Shown here in pieces: positions 1-8,169 of a stretch of DNA of 33,880 nucleotides; the stretch's first letter is position 1; each line of letters opens with the position of its first letter. This DNA is from a virus: the IMG/VR virus record IMGVR_UViG_3300048804_000058, positions 1-33,880 of that record. One strand, 5' to 3'. The notes below the pieces were generated by a model. The model ran no database searches. It was not told the DNA's origin and worked only from the letters and a program-made list of their open reading frames with translations. A program made the position numbers and the translations under genes.

Positions 1-572
1 ATAATAACTGCCGACGGTACAAACCCAACACCGGTAATCGCTTGGATTGCTCCTGCACCCGTAAGTGAAACATCATGTGTAGCTGATCCGATCTTTACTC
101 TGGCAGCCGCAGCTAAGGCAGACATCGCTCCCGCCGTTCCAAAGAGGAAGCCAGCTAATGAGCCAACGGTGAGACCAGTGAGAACTGGATGATTAAATGT
201 TGGAGAATCACCCACTCCCAATGCCTGAGGTAATGTTTGAACTGTACCACCAGCAGGAAGAAATATAACATTCCAAGTCCCTGCTAAAGCTCCATAGGAA
301 GTTAAATCTACTGAAAGGGCAGATGTGGATGTAAAGGTTACATCGTCAGGTTTAATTATTATTCCATTATTATCAGAAACAGTGACAGAACCATATTGAA
401 CACCAAGAGTATGGGTTACTGTCAATATTCCAGCAGTTAAATTTGCATTAGTAAATGTAGTTAAATAATATGGAGAACCACCTGACGTACCAAGAGTACC
501 TGATGCGTCTGTGGTGACATATCTTATTCCACTACCTGCTAAATTAAGTGCTTTCAATCCACCTGTATCCAT
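1..572 (-). CDS. Tail-fibre-like protein, C-terminus cut by window edge
   Basis: Reading frame open to the left edge from an ATG at 570-572, so the C-terminus is missing; 190 codons are visible. The first ~110 residues closely parallel the C-terminal ~110 residues of the large fibre protein at 2499-4625 (shared IRYVTTDA / VRYITTDA, AGILTVTH, SYGALAGTW / SYGALTGTW, FLPAGGTV). After that come fibre-repeat phrases such as GDSPTFNHPVLTGLTVGSL. It is therefore a paralogue built from the same domain, presumably a surface-exposed fibre or appendage. It is the last gene visible in the minus-strand late operon, 8 nt after the previous stop. Receptor-binding role is inferred from context only. Confidence 0.75.
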   Translation of the reverse strand, partial: MDTGGLKALNLAGSGIRYVTTDASGTLGTSGGSPYYLTTFTNANLTAGILTVTHTLGVQYGSVTVSDNNGIIIKPDDVTFTSTSALSVDLTSYGALAGTWNVIFLPAGGTVQTLPQALGVGDSPTFNHPVLTGLTVGSLAGFLFGTAGAMSALAAAARVKIGSATHDVSLTGAGAIQAITGVGFVPSAVI

Positions 573-580
573 ATTTTATC

Positions 581-1147
581 CTATAATGTAAAAGTAAATT
601 TGTAAGTAAGAGTTATCGCCATTCCTATCCCAACAGTCACAGTATAGAGTGTACGGTCAAGTAAAATAGAATCACCACTTCCTGCATAATATCCTACAAG
701 CCCAACTTCATTTATTGTAATGGCTGCTCCTGTGTTATTTGAAAAAGAACGATTAATTATTATTTCAAAAACACTTGCGGATGGATTATTTAAAAATGCA
801 GTCGTAGCAAAATGATAAACATTAGTAATAGTCTGAGTTGCCAATTTATAATCACTAAATGCTGGTGCTGTTGTTCCAGTACCAATTTGAATTCCATAAG
901 CAGTAACATTTGCGGCGGCGATAACGGACAGAGAATTATAAGAACCGGCTGTACATAAAGTTCTTGCGGTATTCGACGCCGTATTAACTCCTAAATTTAT
1001 TGTAGCATTAGCAAATAATCCATATAAAGTATGCATAAAATTAGAAACAAAAGAATGAGCTTCTTCAAATGGTCTTCGCTCAATAAGTTTCCCATCAGCC
1101 GAAAATATTTCTAAACCAATAAAAGTTTTCATGTGTTTGTTGTCCAT
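581..1147 (-). CDS. Virion appendage protein, paralogue of the next upstream gene
   Basis: 188 aa, no recognised family. The N-terminal half has a short helix-like segment (SFVSNFMHTLYGLF) that matches NTFTQNWLKWLYACF in the gene at 1129-1956, and the C-terminal ~60 residues match too (NNTGAAITINEVGLVGYYAGSGD versus NNTGSTLNITEVALYSIYAGTG). The two proteins are tandem paralogues, Ser/Thr/Asn-rich and beta-rich like fibre or baseplate-attached proteins. The start overlaps the upstream stop by 19 nt with no clear ribosome binding site, so translation is probably coupled. Function unknown; virion role inferred from neighbours. Confidence 0.7.
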   Translation of the reverse strand: MDNKHMKTFIGLEIFSADGKLIERRPFEEAHSFVSNFMHTLYGLFANATINLGVNTASNTARTLCTAGSYNSLSVIAAANVTAYGIQIGTGTTAPAFSDYKLATQTITNVYHFATTAFLNNPSASVFEIIINRSFSNNTGAAITINEVGLVGYYAGSGDSILLDRTLYTVTVGIGMAITLTYKFTFTL

Positions 1148-1956
1148 GTGTAATAGAGTGTTACTGCTCCCAGATGAGCTACAGACATAGAAAGTAAAGT
1201 ATGATCAATACAAAAATACCGGCCTGTTCCCGCATATATTGAGTACAAAGCCACTTCTGTGATATTTAATGTTGATCCTGTATTATTTGTAAATTGTCTC
1301 TGTCCGATAATTTGATAATGTGTACTATCAGGAGAATTTAAACTCCATGTCATTGTACCATGAATCACATTAGTTACTACTTGAACTCCTAATTTAAAGT
1401 CAGATAATGAGATCATCGGTGTAAATACATCAGTTGCACCTGCCCCTTCCGTACCCAATGCTTCGGTTGTTGTCATAGTGGTTGTTCCCACTGTGGCAAC
1501 AGTATGTATTCCATTATTAGATGCACTTCCAGAAATAGTAAATCGTTGCCCAATAAAAAATCCAAGAGTTGTAAAATTTGAACCTGTGGATGTAATTGTA
1601 TTTCCAACAGAAGAGAATGAAATATCAGTCCTACTAAGAACCGCTTGAGTTCCAATCAAAATTCCACTGGTTGTGGTTGTTCCTGCATTCATTTTTAACG
1701 GAGTATTAGTGGCATCTACTGTATTTGCCTCTCCTGGTGTTGGACCAGCGGCGATCACTCCTGCTAAACTAACCTGAGTAAAACAAGCATAGAGCCACTT
1801 TAGCCAATTCTGTGTAAAAGTATTTGCTGCACGGGGAGAAATAACTTCTATAAGTTTTCTATTAGGGTCAAAAACTTTCCCACTAATCATTGGTCTGCTG
1901 TCATACATATTATTAGGGTACATGTGTGAGGACACATGTTGCTGTTTCATCATCAT
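1129..1956 (-). CDS. Virion appendage protein, larger paralogue of 581-1147
   Basis: 275 aa from the chosen start. The frame is open to an ATG at 1974, but an AAAGGTGG ribosome binding site lies inside that extension, about 8 nt before ATGATGATG (MMMKQQH), so 1956 is preferred. It shares N- and C-terminal blocks with the gene at 581-1147 and carries a central insertion of about 90 residues, Thr/Ser/Gly-rich. The start overlaps the end of 1913-2134 by 44 nt. The product is probably a tail or baseplate-attached structural protein; no enzymatic motif is seen. Confidence 0.7.
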   Translation of the reverse strand: MMMKQQHVSSHMYPNNMYDSRPMISGKVFDPNRKLIEVISPRAANTFTQNWLKWLYACFTQVSLAGVIAAGPTPGEANTVDATNTPLKMNAGTTTTSGILIGTQAVLSRTDISFSSVGNTITSTGSNFTTLGFFIGQRFTISGSASNNGIHTVATVGTTTMTTTEALGTEGAGATDVFTPMISLSDFKLGVQVVTNVIHGTMTWSLNSPDSTHYQIIGQRQFTNNTGSTLNITEVALYSIYAGTGRYFCIDHTLLSMSVAHLGAVTLYYTWTTNT

Positions 1957-2134
1957 TTCGTACCACCTTTCCATATTCAGGATTTATATATTTAGAAACA
2001 CCACCAGATAAAATTGCTCTTTTATTTGGTGCTTCTGTAGTTATTTTTAATACAAGTACAGAAGGAACTTGTGGATAAACCACTTGTGGCACAAGCTCAT
2101 TTCCAGGTATTCTTTTTCTATAAGATATAGGCAT
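1913..2134 (-). CDS. Small hypothetical protein in the fibre operon
   Basis: 73 aa, starting MPISYRKRIPGNELVPQVVY, with a GGGGGAT stretch about 6 nt before the ATG as a possible ribosome binding site. It follows the stop of 2147-2506 by 12 nt. Its C-terminus overlaps the N-terminal coding region of the next gene by 44 nt. No family recognised. It is kept because spacing and start signal fit the operon, but the sizeable overlap lowers confidence. Confidence 0.5.
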   Translation of the reverse strand: MPISYRKRIPGNELVPQVVYPQVPSVLVLKITTEAPNKRAILSGGVSKYINPEYGKVVRNDDETATCVLTHVP

Positions 2135-2146
2135 TATAATCCCCCA

Positions 2147-2506
2147 CTATGCTACTGTTATTCTATTTACATAGCCACTCATAGTAACCAAATTCGCCGC
2201 ATCAGCAAAGACAGTTACTGATAAACTGTTTTGTAATACCAAACCGGGGATAGCACAAATAAGACCCGCTTTAGGAGGAACAACTATTACAATATTATGA
2301 TCTGGTGCCGTTGCATCCCCAAACTCAATTGTAACAACATGAGAAGCAGTATCACTATTAAAAAGCCAAAGCCAAATCTCATCAAAATTTGTGGTTCCCG
2401 CCCCCGCTTGATGAAAGAGTGTCCCAAGTGTTGCAACGGCCACAACCTTAATTCCCATTCCAGTAGTCGAGCCAGAGGGAACAATTTTAGTAAATGTATT
2501 AGCCAT
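2147..2506 (-). CDS. Small beta-rich virion protein
   Basis: 119 aa starting MANTFTKIVPSG. A strong GGAGG site sits 9 nt upstream, inside the end of the large fibre gene, and the two genes overlap by 8 nt, so translation is coupled. The sequence alternates hydrophobic and polar residues (HVVTIEFGD, NIVIVVPPKAG, NSLSVTVFADAANLVT), as expected for a beta-sandwich. Proteins of this type are common in phage tail-fibre regions, but I cannot assign a family. Likely a fibre-associated or decoration protein. Confidence 0.7.
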   Translation of the reverse strand: MANTFTKIVPSGSTTGMGIKVVAVATLGTLFHQAGAGTTNFDEIWLWLFNSDTASHVVTIEFGDATAPDHNIVIVVPPKAGLICAIPGLVLQNSLSVTVFADAANLVTMSGYVNRITVA

Positions 2507-4625
2507 CTAAAAATACCTCCATACCAATATAATCAGGTGATGACATAGTAGGTGTAACAGTACCACCAGCGGGAAGAAATACTACTCTCCACGTTCCTGT
2601 TAATGCACCATAAGAAATTAAATCCACAGTGAAATAGCTTGTTGAAGCAGCACTGAAATCTATTTGATCTGGAATAACCACTTTTCCACTATTATTTATA
2701 ATTATAACAACCCCATAAGCCACAGTAAGATTATGTGTAACTGTCAAAATTCCTGCGACTAAATCGGCATTGATAAAAGTAGTGTTATAGAATATACCTG
2801 CACCCACACCAAGATTTCCAGCAGCATCTGTAGTAATATACCTTACACCAGTACCAGAAAGTCCTGTCAATTTTAAATTAATAAATTGTGGTGATCCTGA
2901 TACACTAATATTCTGAGCTGCATCCAATGTTGAAGAAGAATAAGACAAGCTTGTTCCGATTGATACTATCCCCAACACACCTGCTGCGGCTTTTATAATA
3001 CCAGAAAGAGAACCAACTGTTAGACCGGCAAAGGTTGGACTATGTGTAGTTTCCAAAGAAAGATTTGCCCTAAGAGAGGTTGCACCAGTATAAGCAAGAC
3101 TTGCTAAATTTTTTGATCCGTCTGTGACAACTGCATTGGAAATAGTAAGTCCAGTAAGAAGAAGCCCCACATGGGTAACAGTTGACCCAGTAGTTAATCC
3201 TGATATATCAGCTTGAGCCAATGATAAACTTGATTTGAATGTGGCATAAGTAACACTTGCTAAATTCTTTGAAGCATCAGTAACTACAGGAAGAGAAGCA
3301 GTTAACCCTGATAGATTCAGCCCTGCAATAGAAAGTGAAAGTGTGACTGGAAAATCTGCATTTACCAATGCTCTGAAGGATGGCGCAGAAACCGCACCCG
3401 TTGTAGGTCCGGCAAATATTCTATTTGCTGTTTGGTTATCCAATCCAAGTGCTTGAGTAGATAATGACAAAAGGTTATTCTCTGCATCATTTGATAAAGT
3501 GATTGCGGGGTGCTTCAAAGAAACAGCACTTGAAATATCAGTATCAGTGTTTGTTCCTGAAACAAGATTTCTATTGGCATCACTCATTACTACTTTTGAG
3601 GTTGATAGACCTGAAAATGTGCCTGATGCTGAAATTGTTATACTGCTAAAAGAAGGGGAATCGCCTGATTGATATCGTGTATTGATAGCATTTTCTAATT
3701 CATCTATTTTACCTGCTGTCAACACTAATGCAAAATAATCACCGGCAATCCATGACTTGGCAATAGTTCCTTCTTGTGCTCGAACAATATTGAACGTATC
3801 GTCAGTATTCAATGTTGCGGTAACAATTTCTCTATTGATATCAGACAATGGAGTTGATGATGCTTGGCCCCACAAGACACACCTAAACGATCCCGTTGCG
3901 GGGAAAAGTGAACCCTTCCCCGATGCTACTGTTAATTCTAAATCACCAGAACCGATCCCGCTCACAGCAAGTGTGGTTGAAGCATAATTTTTATTTTTCA
4001 AAAAGGATGAAACACCACCACCCGATGCAGATTTATAAGCCGATGCCATGTTCCACCAACTGATACTGGAACTAGTCCAGTCTGCACTATCGGCCCCAGC
4101 AACAGCAAGAATTCGATCTTGTGTCGCCAAGTATGTCCAGCCACTATTGGTAGTTTCAGTTTGTTTGGTATAATCTTCATCGGCGGTAATTGAAGTATTT
4201 GATTTGTCAACAATCGCGCAGAAAATAAGTTCATTGGCTTCTGCTGCGGTGATACTTACAGTTGCACTTGTTCCAACACCGTTATTGATATTGAATGTGT
4301 CAAAATCACCAACACCAGAATATTCGTGAACGGCTATAGTTATATAATCTGCACTATTTGGTGTGACTGTGATCGTGAAAGCACCAGAAGCCGTGGTCAC
4401 ATCACAATCAAATAGATGTGCATAATTCGCCCCACCTGAAGACCGCTCGTTGTAAGTGTTGGGAGGGCTTTGATTGTCTGTTATGATAATAGTTTTGGAA
4501 TACCAAAAACTCACAGCAACAATCAATTTGTGGCCGACAATAGGGGTAACATCCAAGGTTATATCAAGAGAAGCACCGCTATCTGGATTACCAAGTATTT
4601 TTGACTGAACAAGTGAGATAGACAT
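2499..4625 (-). CDS. Large tail-fibre protein with repeats
   Basis: 708 aa. Residues 1 to about 200 look like a beta-sandwich module (HKLIVAVSFWYS, FTITVTPNSADYITIAVHEYSG). A phage-fibre module follows around 225-300, with the phrasing NREIVTATLNTDDTFNIVRAQEG and a GDYFALVLTAGK ending. The rest holds diverged repeats of GLT/SKNLAS/YATF type (STSKVVMSDANRNL, PVVTDASKNLASV, AVVTDGSKNLASL). The last ~110 residues are duplicated in the partial gene at 1-572. Probably a receptor-binding or connecting fibre. An AAAAATC...GATTTTT hairpin lies just upstream. Confidence 0.85.
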   Translation of the reverse strand: MSISLVQSKILGNPDSGASLDITLDVTPIVGHKLIVAVSFWYSKTIIITDNQSPPNTYNERSSGGANYAHLFDCDVTTASGAFTITVTPNSADYITIAVHEYSGVGDFDTFNINNGVGTSATVSITAAEANELIFCAIVDKSNTSITADEDYTKQTETTNSGWTYLATQDRILAVAGADSADWTSSSISWWNMASAYKSASGGGVSSFLKNKNYASTTLAVSGIGSGDLELTVASGKGSLFPATGSFRCVLWGQASSTPLSDINREIVTATLNTDDTFNIVRAQEGTIAKSWIAGDYFALVLTAGKIDELENAINTRYQSGDSPSFSSITISASGTFSGLSTSKVVMSDANRNLVSGTNTDTDISSAVSLKHPAITLSNDAENNLLSLSTQALGLDNQTANRIFAGPTTGAVSAPSFRALVNADFPVTLSLSIAGLNLSGLTASLPVVTDASKNLASVTYATFKSSLSLAQADISGLTTGSTVTHVGLLLTGLTISNAVVTDGSKNLASLAYTGATSLRANLSLETTHSPTFAGLTVGSLSGIIKAAAGVLGIVSIGTSLSYSSSTLDAAQNISVSGSPQFINLKLTGLSGTGVRYITTDAAGNLGVGAGIFYNTTFINADLVAGILTVTHNLTVAYGVVIIINNSGKVVIPDQIDFSAASTSYFTVDLISYGALTGTWRVVFLPAGGTVTPTMSSPDYIGMEVFLDG

Positions 4626-4650
4626 TCCTAAAACTGACTCCTATTCCTAA

Positions 4651-4678
4651 AAATCGCATGATTTTTATTTTTCAAAAA
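4651..4678 (-). terminator. Weak hairpin between structural genes
   Basis: AAAAATC - ATGC - GATTTTT on the minus strand, 26 nt after the stop of 4705-5442 and before the fibre gene. The stem is 7 bp, A+T-rich, ending in a short T run. It may be an attenuator or RNA-processing hairpin rather than a full terminator, since the operon appears to continue. Confidence 0.35.
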
Positions 4679-4704
4679 AACGATCATCAATCAATTTCTG
4701 ATAA

Positions 4705-5442
4705 TTAAGTAGACTGTCCTGTAATTCTCATAGTGATTGAGTTTTTTGCGGCAGCATCGGTTAATGCTAATGTCAAACACAACCATACACCCTGTGAATC
4801 GCCGGGAGTAAGATTTCCAGAACTGGCAACCGCTTTTGCATTATTATCAAAGGCTAACCCATCAGGAGCAGTAATTCTATTTGTTGATGTATCGGTATCA
4901 TTCAATGTTGCAGCCAATGCAAATGTAATTTTACCTAATACATCTGTCTGTTTTATAATCTGTGCAGAAGTCAATGCCAATGTACCGTTTATATTTTTTG
5001 TAAAATATTTTTCATAATAACTTTTTGAACCGACAGTAGGAGTTGATGCATTATAAAAAGGTCTTCGCACTGTTGTGATTCCAGGCTCCATTGTCATAAT
5101 AAGAGAGCTATCACTTGTCTTGAAAATAGTTACTATTCCCGTTGCTGGTGATGCTAAAACCGATTTCATAATTCTTTCAACAGTATTACTACCAACAACT
5201 GGTGTTCCACCAGATAAAGTTAATATTTCTGACTGAATTACACCAGCATTATTTCTACTGGTAACAGTCAAGTCCATTGTATCACCGCCATCTGATGAAC
5301 TTACAGATATTGTACCAGAAGATGCTATATCCGTAAAATCTATTTTAGTGGTCAAATCAATCGCACCACCTTGTGATCCTGTGTCAACTTCTCGCATATT
5401 TGCAGAACCATAATCTAATAATTCACTTGTAAGAACGCTCAT
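4705..5442 (-). CDS. Virion structural protein of unknown family
   Basis: 245 aa, starting MSVLTSELLDYGSANMREV, with a GGAGG ribosome binding site 9 nt upstream. Thr/Ser/Asp/Asn-rich and beta-rich, without transmembrane segments or enzyme motifs. It lies between the large fibre gene and the small protein 5460-5762 on the same strand. Placement in the fibre block suggests a fibre-attachment, baseplate or decoration protein; nothing narrower can be supported. Confidence 0.65.
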   Translation of the reverse strand: MSVLTSELLDYGSANMREVDTGSQGGAIDLTTKIDFTDIASSGTISVSSSDGGDTMDLTVTSRNNAGVIQSEILTLSGGTPVVGSNTVERIMKSVLASPATGIVTIFKTSDSSLIMTMEPGITTVRRPFYNASTPTVGSKSYYEKYFTKNINGTLALTSAQIIKQTDVLGKITFALAATLNDTDTSTNRITAPDGLAFDNNAKAVASSGNLTPGDSQGVWLCLTLALTDAAAKNSITMRITGQST

Positions 5443-5459
5443 GTCTTAATCCTCCATTC

Positions 5460-5762
5460 CTATATTTCCTCAACTGTGAGTTGAGTTTTATGATAATATA
5501 TATAAGGCACAGTATTGCTGGCCTTTGAAAGTTTCCATACAATTTCATACGTTCCTGATGTAATAGTCACATCAGTAGTTATCACAAGTGTTGCTGTATT
5601 TGAACTAACCTCTGCAACATCCTCGGCTTGAACGATGGTCCCATTACTATCATTAACCCATGCACTTGCAGATGTAGGAACCCATATATTATCATTCTGA
5701 TCTCGAATAGATATTGTCACTGGTCTTATTTCATTTTGATAGAACGTATCGTAGGACTTCAA
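5460..5762 (-). CDS. Small Ig-like virion protein
   Basis: 100 aa. The composition and strand pattern (RPVTISIRDQNDNIWVP, ATLVITTDVTITSGTYEIVWKL, YIYYHKTQLTVEE) suggest a single beta-sandwich domain, like the N-terminal modules of phage baseplate or tail proteins. It starts 1 nt after the stop of the HNH gene, which appears to be inserted between this gene and 6369-6965. No enzymatic motif. Exact family unknown. Confidence 0.65.
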   Translation of the reverse strand: MKSYDTFYQNEIRPVTISIRDQNDNIWVPTSASAWVNDSNGTIVQAEDVAEVSSNTATLVITTDVTITSGTYEIVWKLSKASNTVPYIYYHKTQLTVEEI

Positions 5763-5763
5763 T

Positions 5764-6360
5764 CTATTGTTCTCCTATAATGATTTTTTTTTTCCAATTA
5801 TCTTCCGCCCATAGTGGTTGAAGATTTGTATAATGAAAACATTTTTTCTGTTCATCTATTCTTGATAAATCAAACTTACAACAAGGAATAATATGATCAA
5901 TATGCCATTTACCATAGTTTTCCCAAGTCATTCCGAGTTGAAATTTCGTTTCTAACCATTGCTTCAAAAAATCCACAGAACACCCCAACAATTCTAATGT
6001 ATGACCAGACTTCCAGTTTTGTTTCAATGCTCTATATATTCTGCTTCTATAATATTCTCGTATCTTGAAATTCAAATCAATACTCTTTCTTCGTCTACTA
6101 TTATAGATATGGAGATTATTGATTTGTTTTTTATGTTTTTCATAATACTTTTTATTCCACTCGGAATGTTCTTTTTTATGATTTTGATAATATTTTCTTG
6201 AACTTTCAATAAAAGATGTATTATCCTTTTGTCTTTTTTCTCTTATCCCTTTGAGACAACATTCTATACATATTTTTTGCAAAGAATATTTCTTATTGCT
6301 CGTCTTATAAAAATATTCTTCTGTATAAGGGTTATCAATTTCACATCTTTTACAAATCAT
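5764..6360 (-). CDS. HNH endonuclease (probable free-standing homing endonuclease)
   Basis: 198 aa. An N-terminal zinc-binding pair (CKRC, then CIECC) is followed by a Lys/Tyr/Arg-rich helical linker. The C-terminal HNH core reads GMTWENYGKWHIDHIIPC, then FDL, EQKKCFHYTNLQPLWAEDN, with the H-x-D-H-x-x-P and N...P...N positions intact. Free-standing enzymes of this phage type nick or cut DNA to spread their own genes. It sits in a structural operon, and a TATAAATA late-promoter box lies only 5 nt before the ATG with no ribosome binding site, suggesting independent, possibly leaderless, late expression. Identification of the nuclease is firm; the homing role is inferred. Confidence 0.9.
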   Translation of the reverse strand: MICKRCEIDNPYTEEYFYKTSNKKYSLQKICIECCLKGIREKRQKDNTSFIESSRKYYQNHKKEHSEWNKKYYEKHKKQINNLHIYNSRRRKSIDLNFKIREYYRSRIYRALKQNWKSGHTLELLGCSVDFLKQWLETKFQLGMTWENYGKWHIDHIIPCCKFDLSRIDEQKKCFHYTNLQPLWAEDNWKKKIIIGEQ

Positions 6361-6365
6361 ATTAT

Positions 6366-6373
6366 TATTTATA
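6366..6373 (-). promoter_or_regulatory. TATAAATA late-promoter box before HNH gene
   Basis: An exact TATAAATA on the minus strand, 5 nt upstream of the HNH start codon. If used as a T4-like late promoter, transcription would begin at or near the start codon. It could also be chance in A+T-rich DNA. Confidence 0.45.
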
Positions 6374-6965
6374 TTTTTCCCTCGAATGCAACTTCTTTAG
6401 CAATACCAAAAAGTCTACCCAAAAATTTAGTTCCAAGATCGGGTATTCTGCCACCATAATCTTCACTAAGAGCAATGCTCAATGCTTTCATCTTTGTTTT
6501 GCTTTTCTCTCCCTTCCAATTCGCAATCATTTCCAATATGGCCTGTTTAGAAAAATCTTTATACATTGTTCCGACAACCACTTCTCCGATCATTTCTAAA
6601 GGAATTTCTCTAATCTCAAAAAGGTCACTTCGTGATAGTAAATATTTTCTTACTGCTGCTGCCATAAAAGGAAATTGTTCTACTATTCCTTTATAAGTAA
6701 GTGGAATATTGCCCTTCGTCCTTATCAGAGTATTGACCCATTGTTTGACAAATTGCCTTCTATTGTTACGATTTATATATGACAGATTTATAGCAAGCAA
6801 ATAGTTATGTATATGACCAGTTTTTGGATGCTGGCCTTTCACACCATATAACATGAAAATGAGAGGCTCGGGGTCGTTTTGAAATTTCTTATATTTGAAT
6901 TTATATATATGACCACTCTTGAATTTGAAAGAACCTTCTTGTGGCCCCATTCGTCTTGTTATCAT
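6369..6965 (-). CDS. Conserved phage late protein, function unclear
   Basis: 198 aa, basic. Residues ~13-75 contain GHIYKFKYKKF, a Pro-rich turn, then LLAINLSYINRNNRRQF. This pattern recalls phage proteins annotated as DNA-end protector-like (short FKY strand, then INLxYL and an R-rich helix), but the match is from memory and weak. The C-terminal half is helical (FSKQAILEMIANWKG). It lies directly downstream of the ferritin-like and head-completion genes, consistent with a head or tail-completion role. No catalytic motif seen. Confidence 0.6.
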   Translation of the reverse strand: MITRRMGPQEGSFKFKSGHIYKFKYKKFQNDPEPLIFMLYGVKGQHPKTGHIHNYLLAINLSYINRNNRRQFVKQWVNTLIRTKGNIPLTYKGIVEQFPFMAAAVRKYLLSRSDLFEIREIPLEMIGEVVVGTMYKDFSKQAILEMIANWKGEKSKTKMKALSIALSEDYGGRIPDLGTKFLGRLFGIAKEVAFEGKI

Positions 6966-6970
6966 AAATT

Positions 6971-7297
6971 TTATCCTAATTTTTCTTCTACTTCATCCTT
7001 GCCTTTTTTCAGTTCTTCTTCGTATTCTTTGTCTATTTCCACCAAGGCGGCTTGAAATTCTCCCACATGGGTCTTTTCTTCTTTTGCCACATCTAAAAGC
7101 AATAACTTTATTTTTTCATTTCCCGTTGCTTTCGCCATTTGCTCATAGAGGTTAATGGCATCTAATTCAGCAAGAATGGATATTCTCATCATTTCCTTAT
7201 CAGAATTGCTATCAAGTGGAATCTTAGAAAGAAGTTCTGAAAGCATCCTGCCCTTTTTACCAGCCAAATATTTTTCCGATATATTCTCAATATTCAT
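6971..7297 (-). CDS. Encapsulin-type ferritin-like protein
   Basis: 108 aa with an AAGGAG ribosome binding site. Residues 41-85 (AELDAINLYEQMA ... LLDVAKEEKTHVGEF) closely resemble, from memory, the ferritin-like domain fused to the shell protein of Pyrococcus encapsulin. E44, E52 and the E74-x-x-H77 pair are the likely di-iron ligands of this rubrerythrin/ferritin superfamily. In encapsulins such domains oxidise or store iron in an HK97-fold shell, the same fold as phage capsids. The N-terminus (ISEKYLAGKK) resembles the head-targeting tags of neighbouring proteins but lacks the E at the cleavage position. It lies between the gp4-like and 6369 genes, inside the head-gene block. Iron handling in the virion is an inference. 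Confidence 0.8.
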   Translation of the reverse strand: MNIENISEKYLAGKKGRMLSELLSKIPLDSNSDKEMMRISILAELDAINLYEQMAKATGNEKIKLLLLDVAKEEKTHVGEFQAALVEIDKEYEEELKKGKDEVEEKLG

Positions 7298-7298
7298 T

Positions 7299-7757
7299 TT
7301 AGAATAACTCCTTCTCTGTAATTATCTTGAAAATCAAGCCACGTTTCCTACAAAAATCATTGGCCGCATGCCATTTAGCAGTATTGCGAGCATACATCTG
7401 GCTTTCATACATAACCGATTTGAGTGCTTTATTCGGTGATGGTTTTGGAGGATATACTTCTCTATATGGTTTTATTTCCACCACATAGTAAATTTCATGC
7501 CCATCATTGTTCTTTACCACCATTGTAAAATCAGGATAATATCTTTTCCATTTCTTTGTTACAGGATCAATATATGGTATTTCCAAACCCTCAGAGTTCC
7601 ATTTAATGACATTGGGATTATTATCAACCCACTTCATAAATGAGCGTTCCCATTCACTTCTACAAATAGGAAAATCTTTTCCCGTATACTTACTCAAAAA
7701 TTTTGGCTTATACACCTTATGCTTTTCAGCATCAAACACATGGCTCATGAAACTCAT
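7299..7757 (-). CDS. Head-completion nuclease, T4 gp4-like
   Basis: 152 aa, close to the length of T4 gp4. The pattern RSEWERSFMKWVDNNPNVIKW, IPYIDPVTKKWKRYYPDF, then VVEIKPYRE is characteristic of T4-like head-completion proteins. It reads as a PD-(D/E)XK nuclease-type core with E35, P75-D76 and E94-x-K96. In T4 this protein is needed to finish DNA-filled heads before tails attach. The gene is tightly packed, overlapping 7754-8161 by 4 nt and ending 1 nt before the ferritin-like gene. The assignment rests on motif recognition. Confidence 0.8.
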   Translation of the reverse strand: MSFMSHVFDAEKHKVYKPKFLSKYTGKDFPICRSEWERSFMKWVDNNPNVIKWNSEGLEIPYIDPVTKKWKRYYPDFTMVVKNNDGHEIYYVVEIKPYREVYPPKPSPNKALKSVMYESQMYARNTAKWHAANDFCRKRGLIFKIITEKELF

Positions 7758-8161
7758 TTTGCCCTCATTATATTGATTTGGTTTGTCAAATCATTTCTTT
7801 GTTTCTGAACATCAGATAATTCATCTTTAAGAGACTGATCTTTGGGATACCTTTGTATTTCTCGTTTAAGACTTTTCTCTCTATCATAAAGTCTTTTTTC
7901 GTCTTGTTGTAAAAAGTTTTGGTCGGCCTGTTGTTTTTGTTGTTGAAACAATGTATCATTCTGTTGTTTCTGTTGAGTTAAATTTTTATTAAGTTGTTCA
8001 AAACTTTTTAATACTTCTTCTTTTTGTTGTTGGGCTTGAAGAGATTTTTCATATCTACTATCAAACGCAAATATTCCACCAATCAAAGCCAACGTTAAAA
8101 GTATAATCCCAATATTTTCTTTGAGTTTAGAAAGAAATGTTCCTTTCTTTTTCTTTACCAT
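7754..8161 (-). CDS. Membrane-anchored coiled-coil protein
   Basis: 135 aa. The frame extends 4 codons further, but GAGGTG lies 6 nt before ATGGTAAAG, so 8161 is chosen. A basic N-terminus (KKKKGTFLSKLKEN) precedes a single transmembrane segment (IGIILLTLALIGGIFAF, about residues 17-33), followed by ~95 residues rich in Gln, Lys and Glu that look like a long coiled coil. The topology resembles spanin- or tape-associated proteins, but it could equally be an internal head or holin-accessory protein. No family recognised. Confidence 0.7.
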   Translation of the reverse strand: MVKKKKGTFLSKLKENIGIILLTLALIGGIFAFDSRYEKSLQAQQQKEEVLKSFEQLNKNLTQQKQQNDTLFQQQKQQADQNFLQQDEKRLYDREKSLKREIQRYPKDQSLKDELSDVQKQRNDLTNQINIMRAK

Positions 8162-8169
8162 ATCACACC

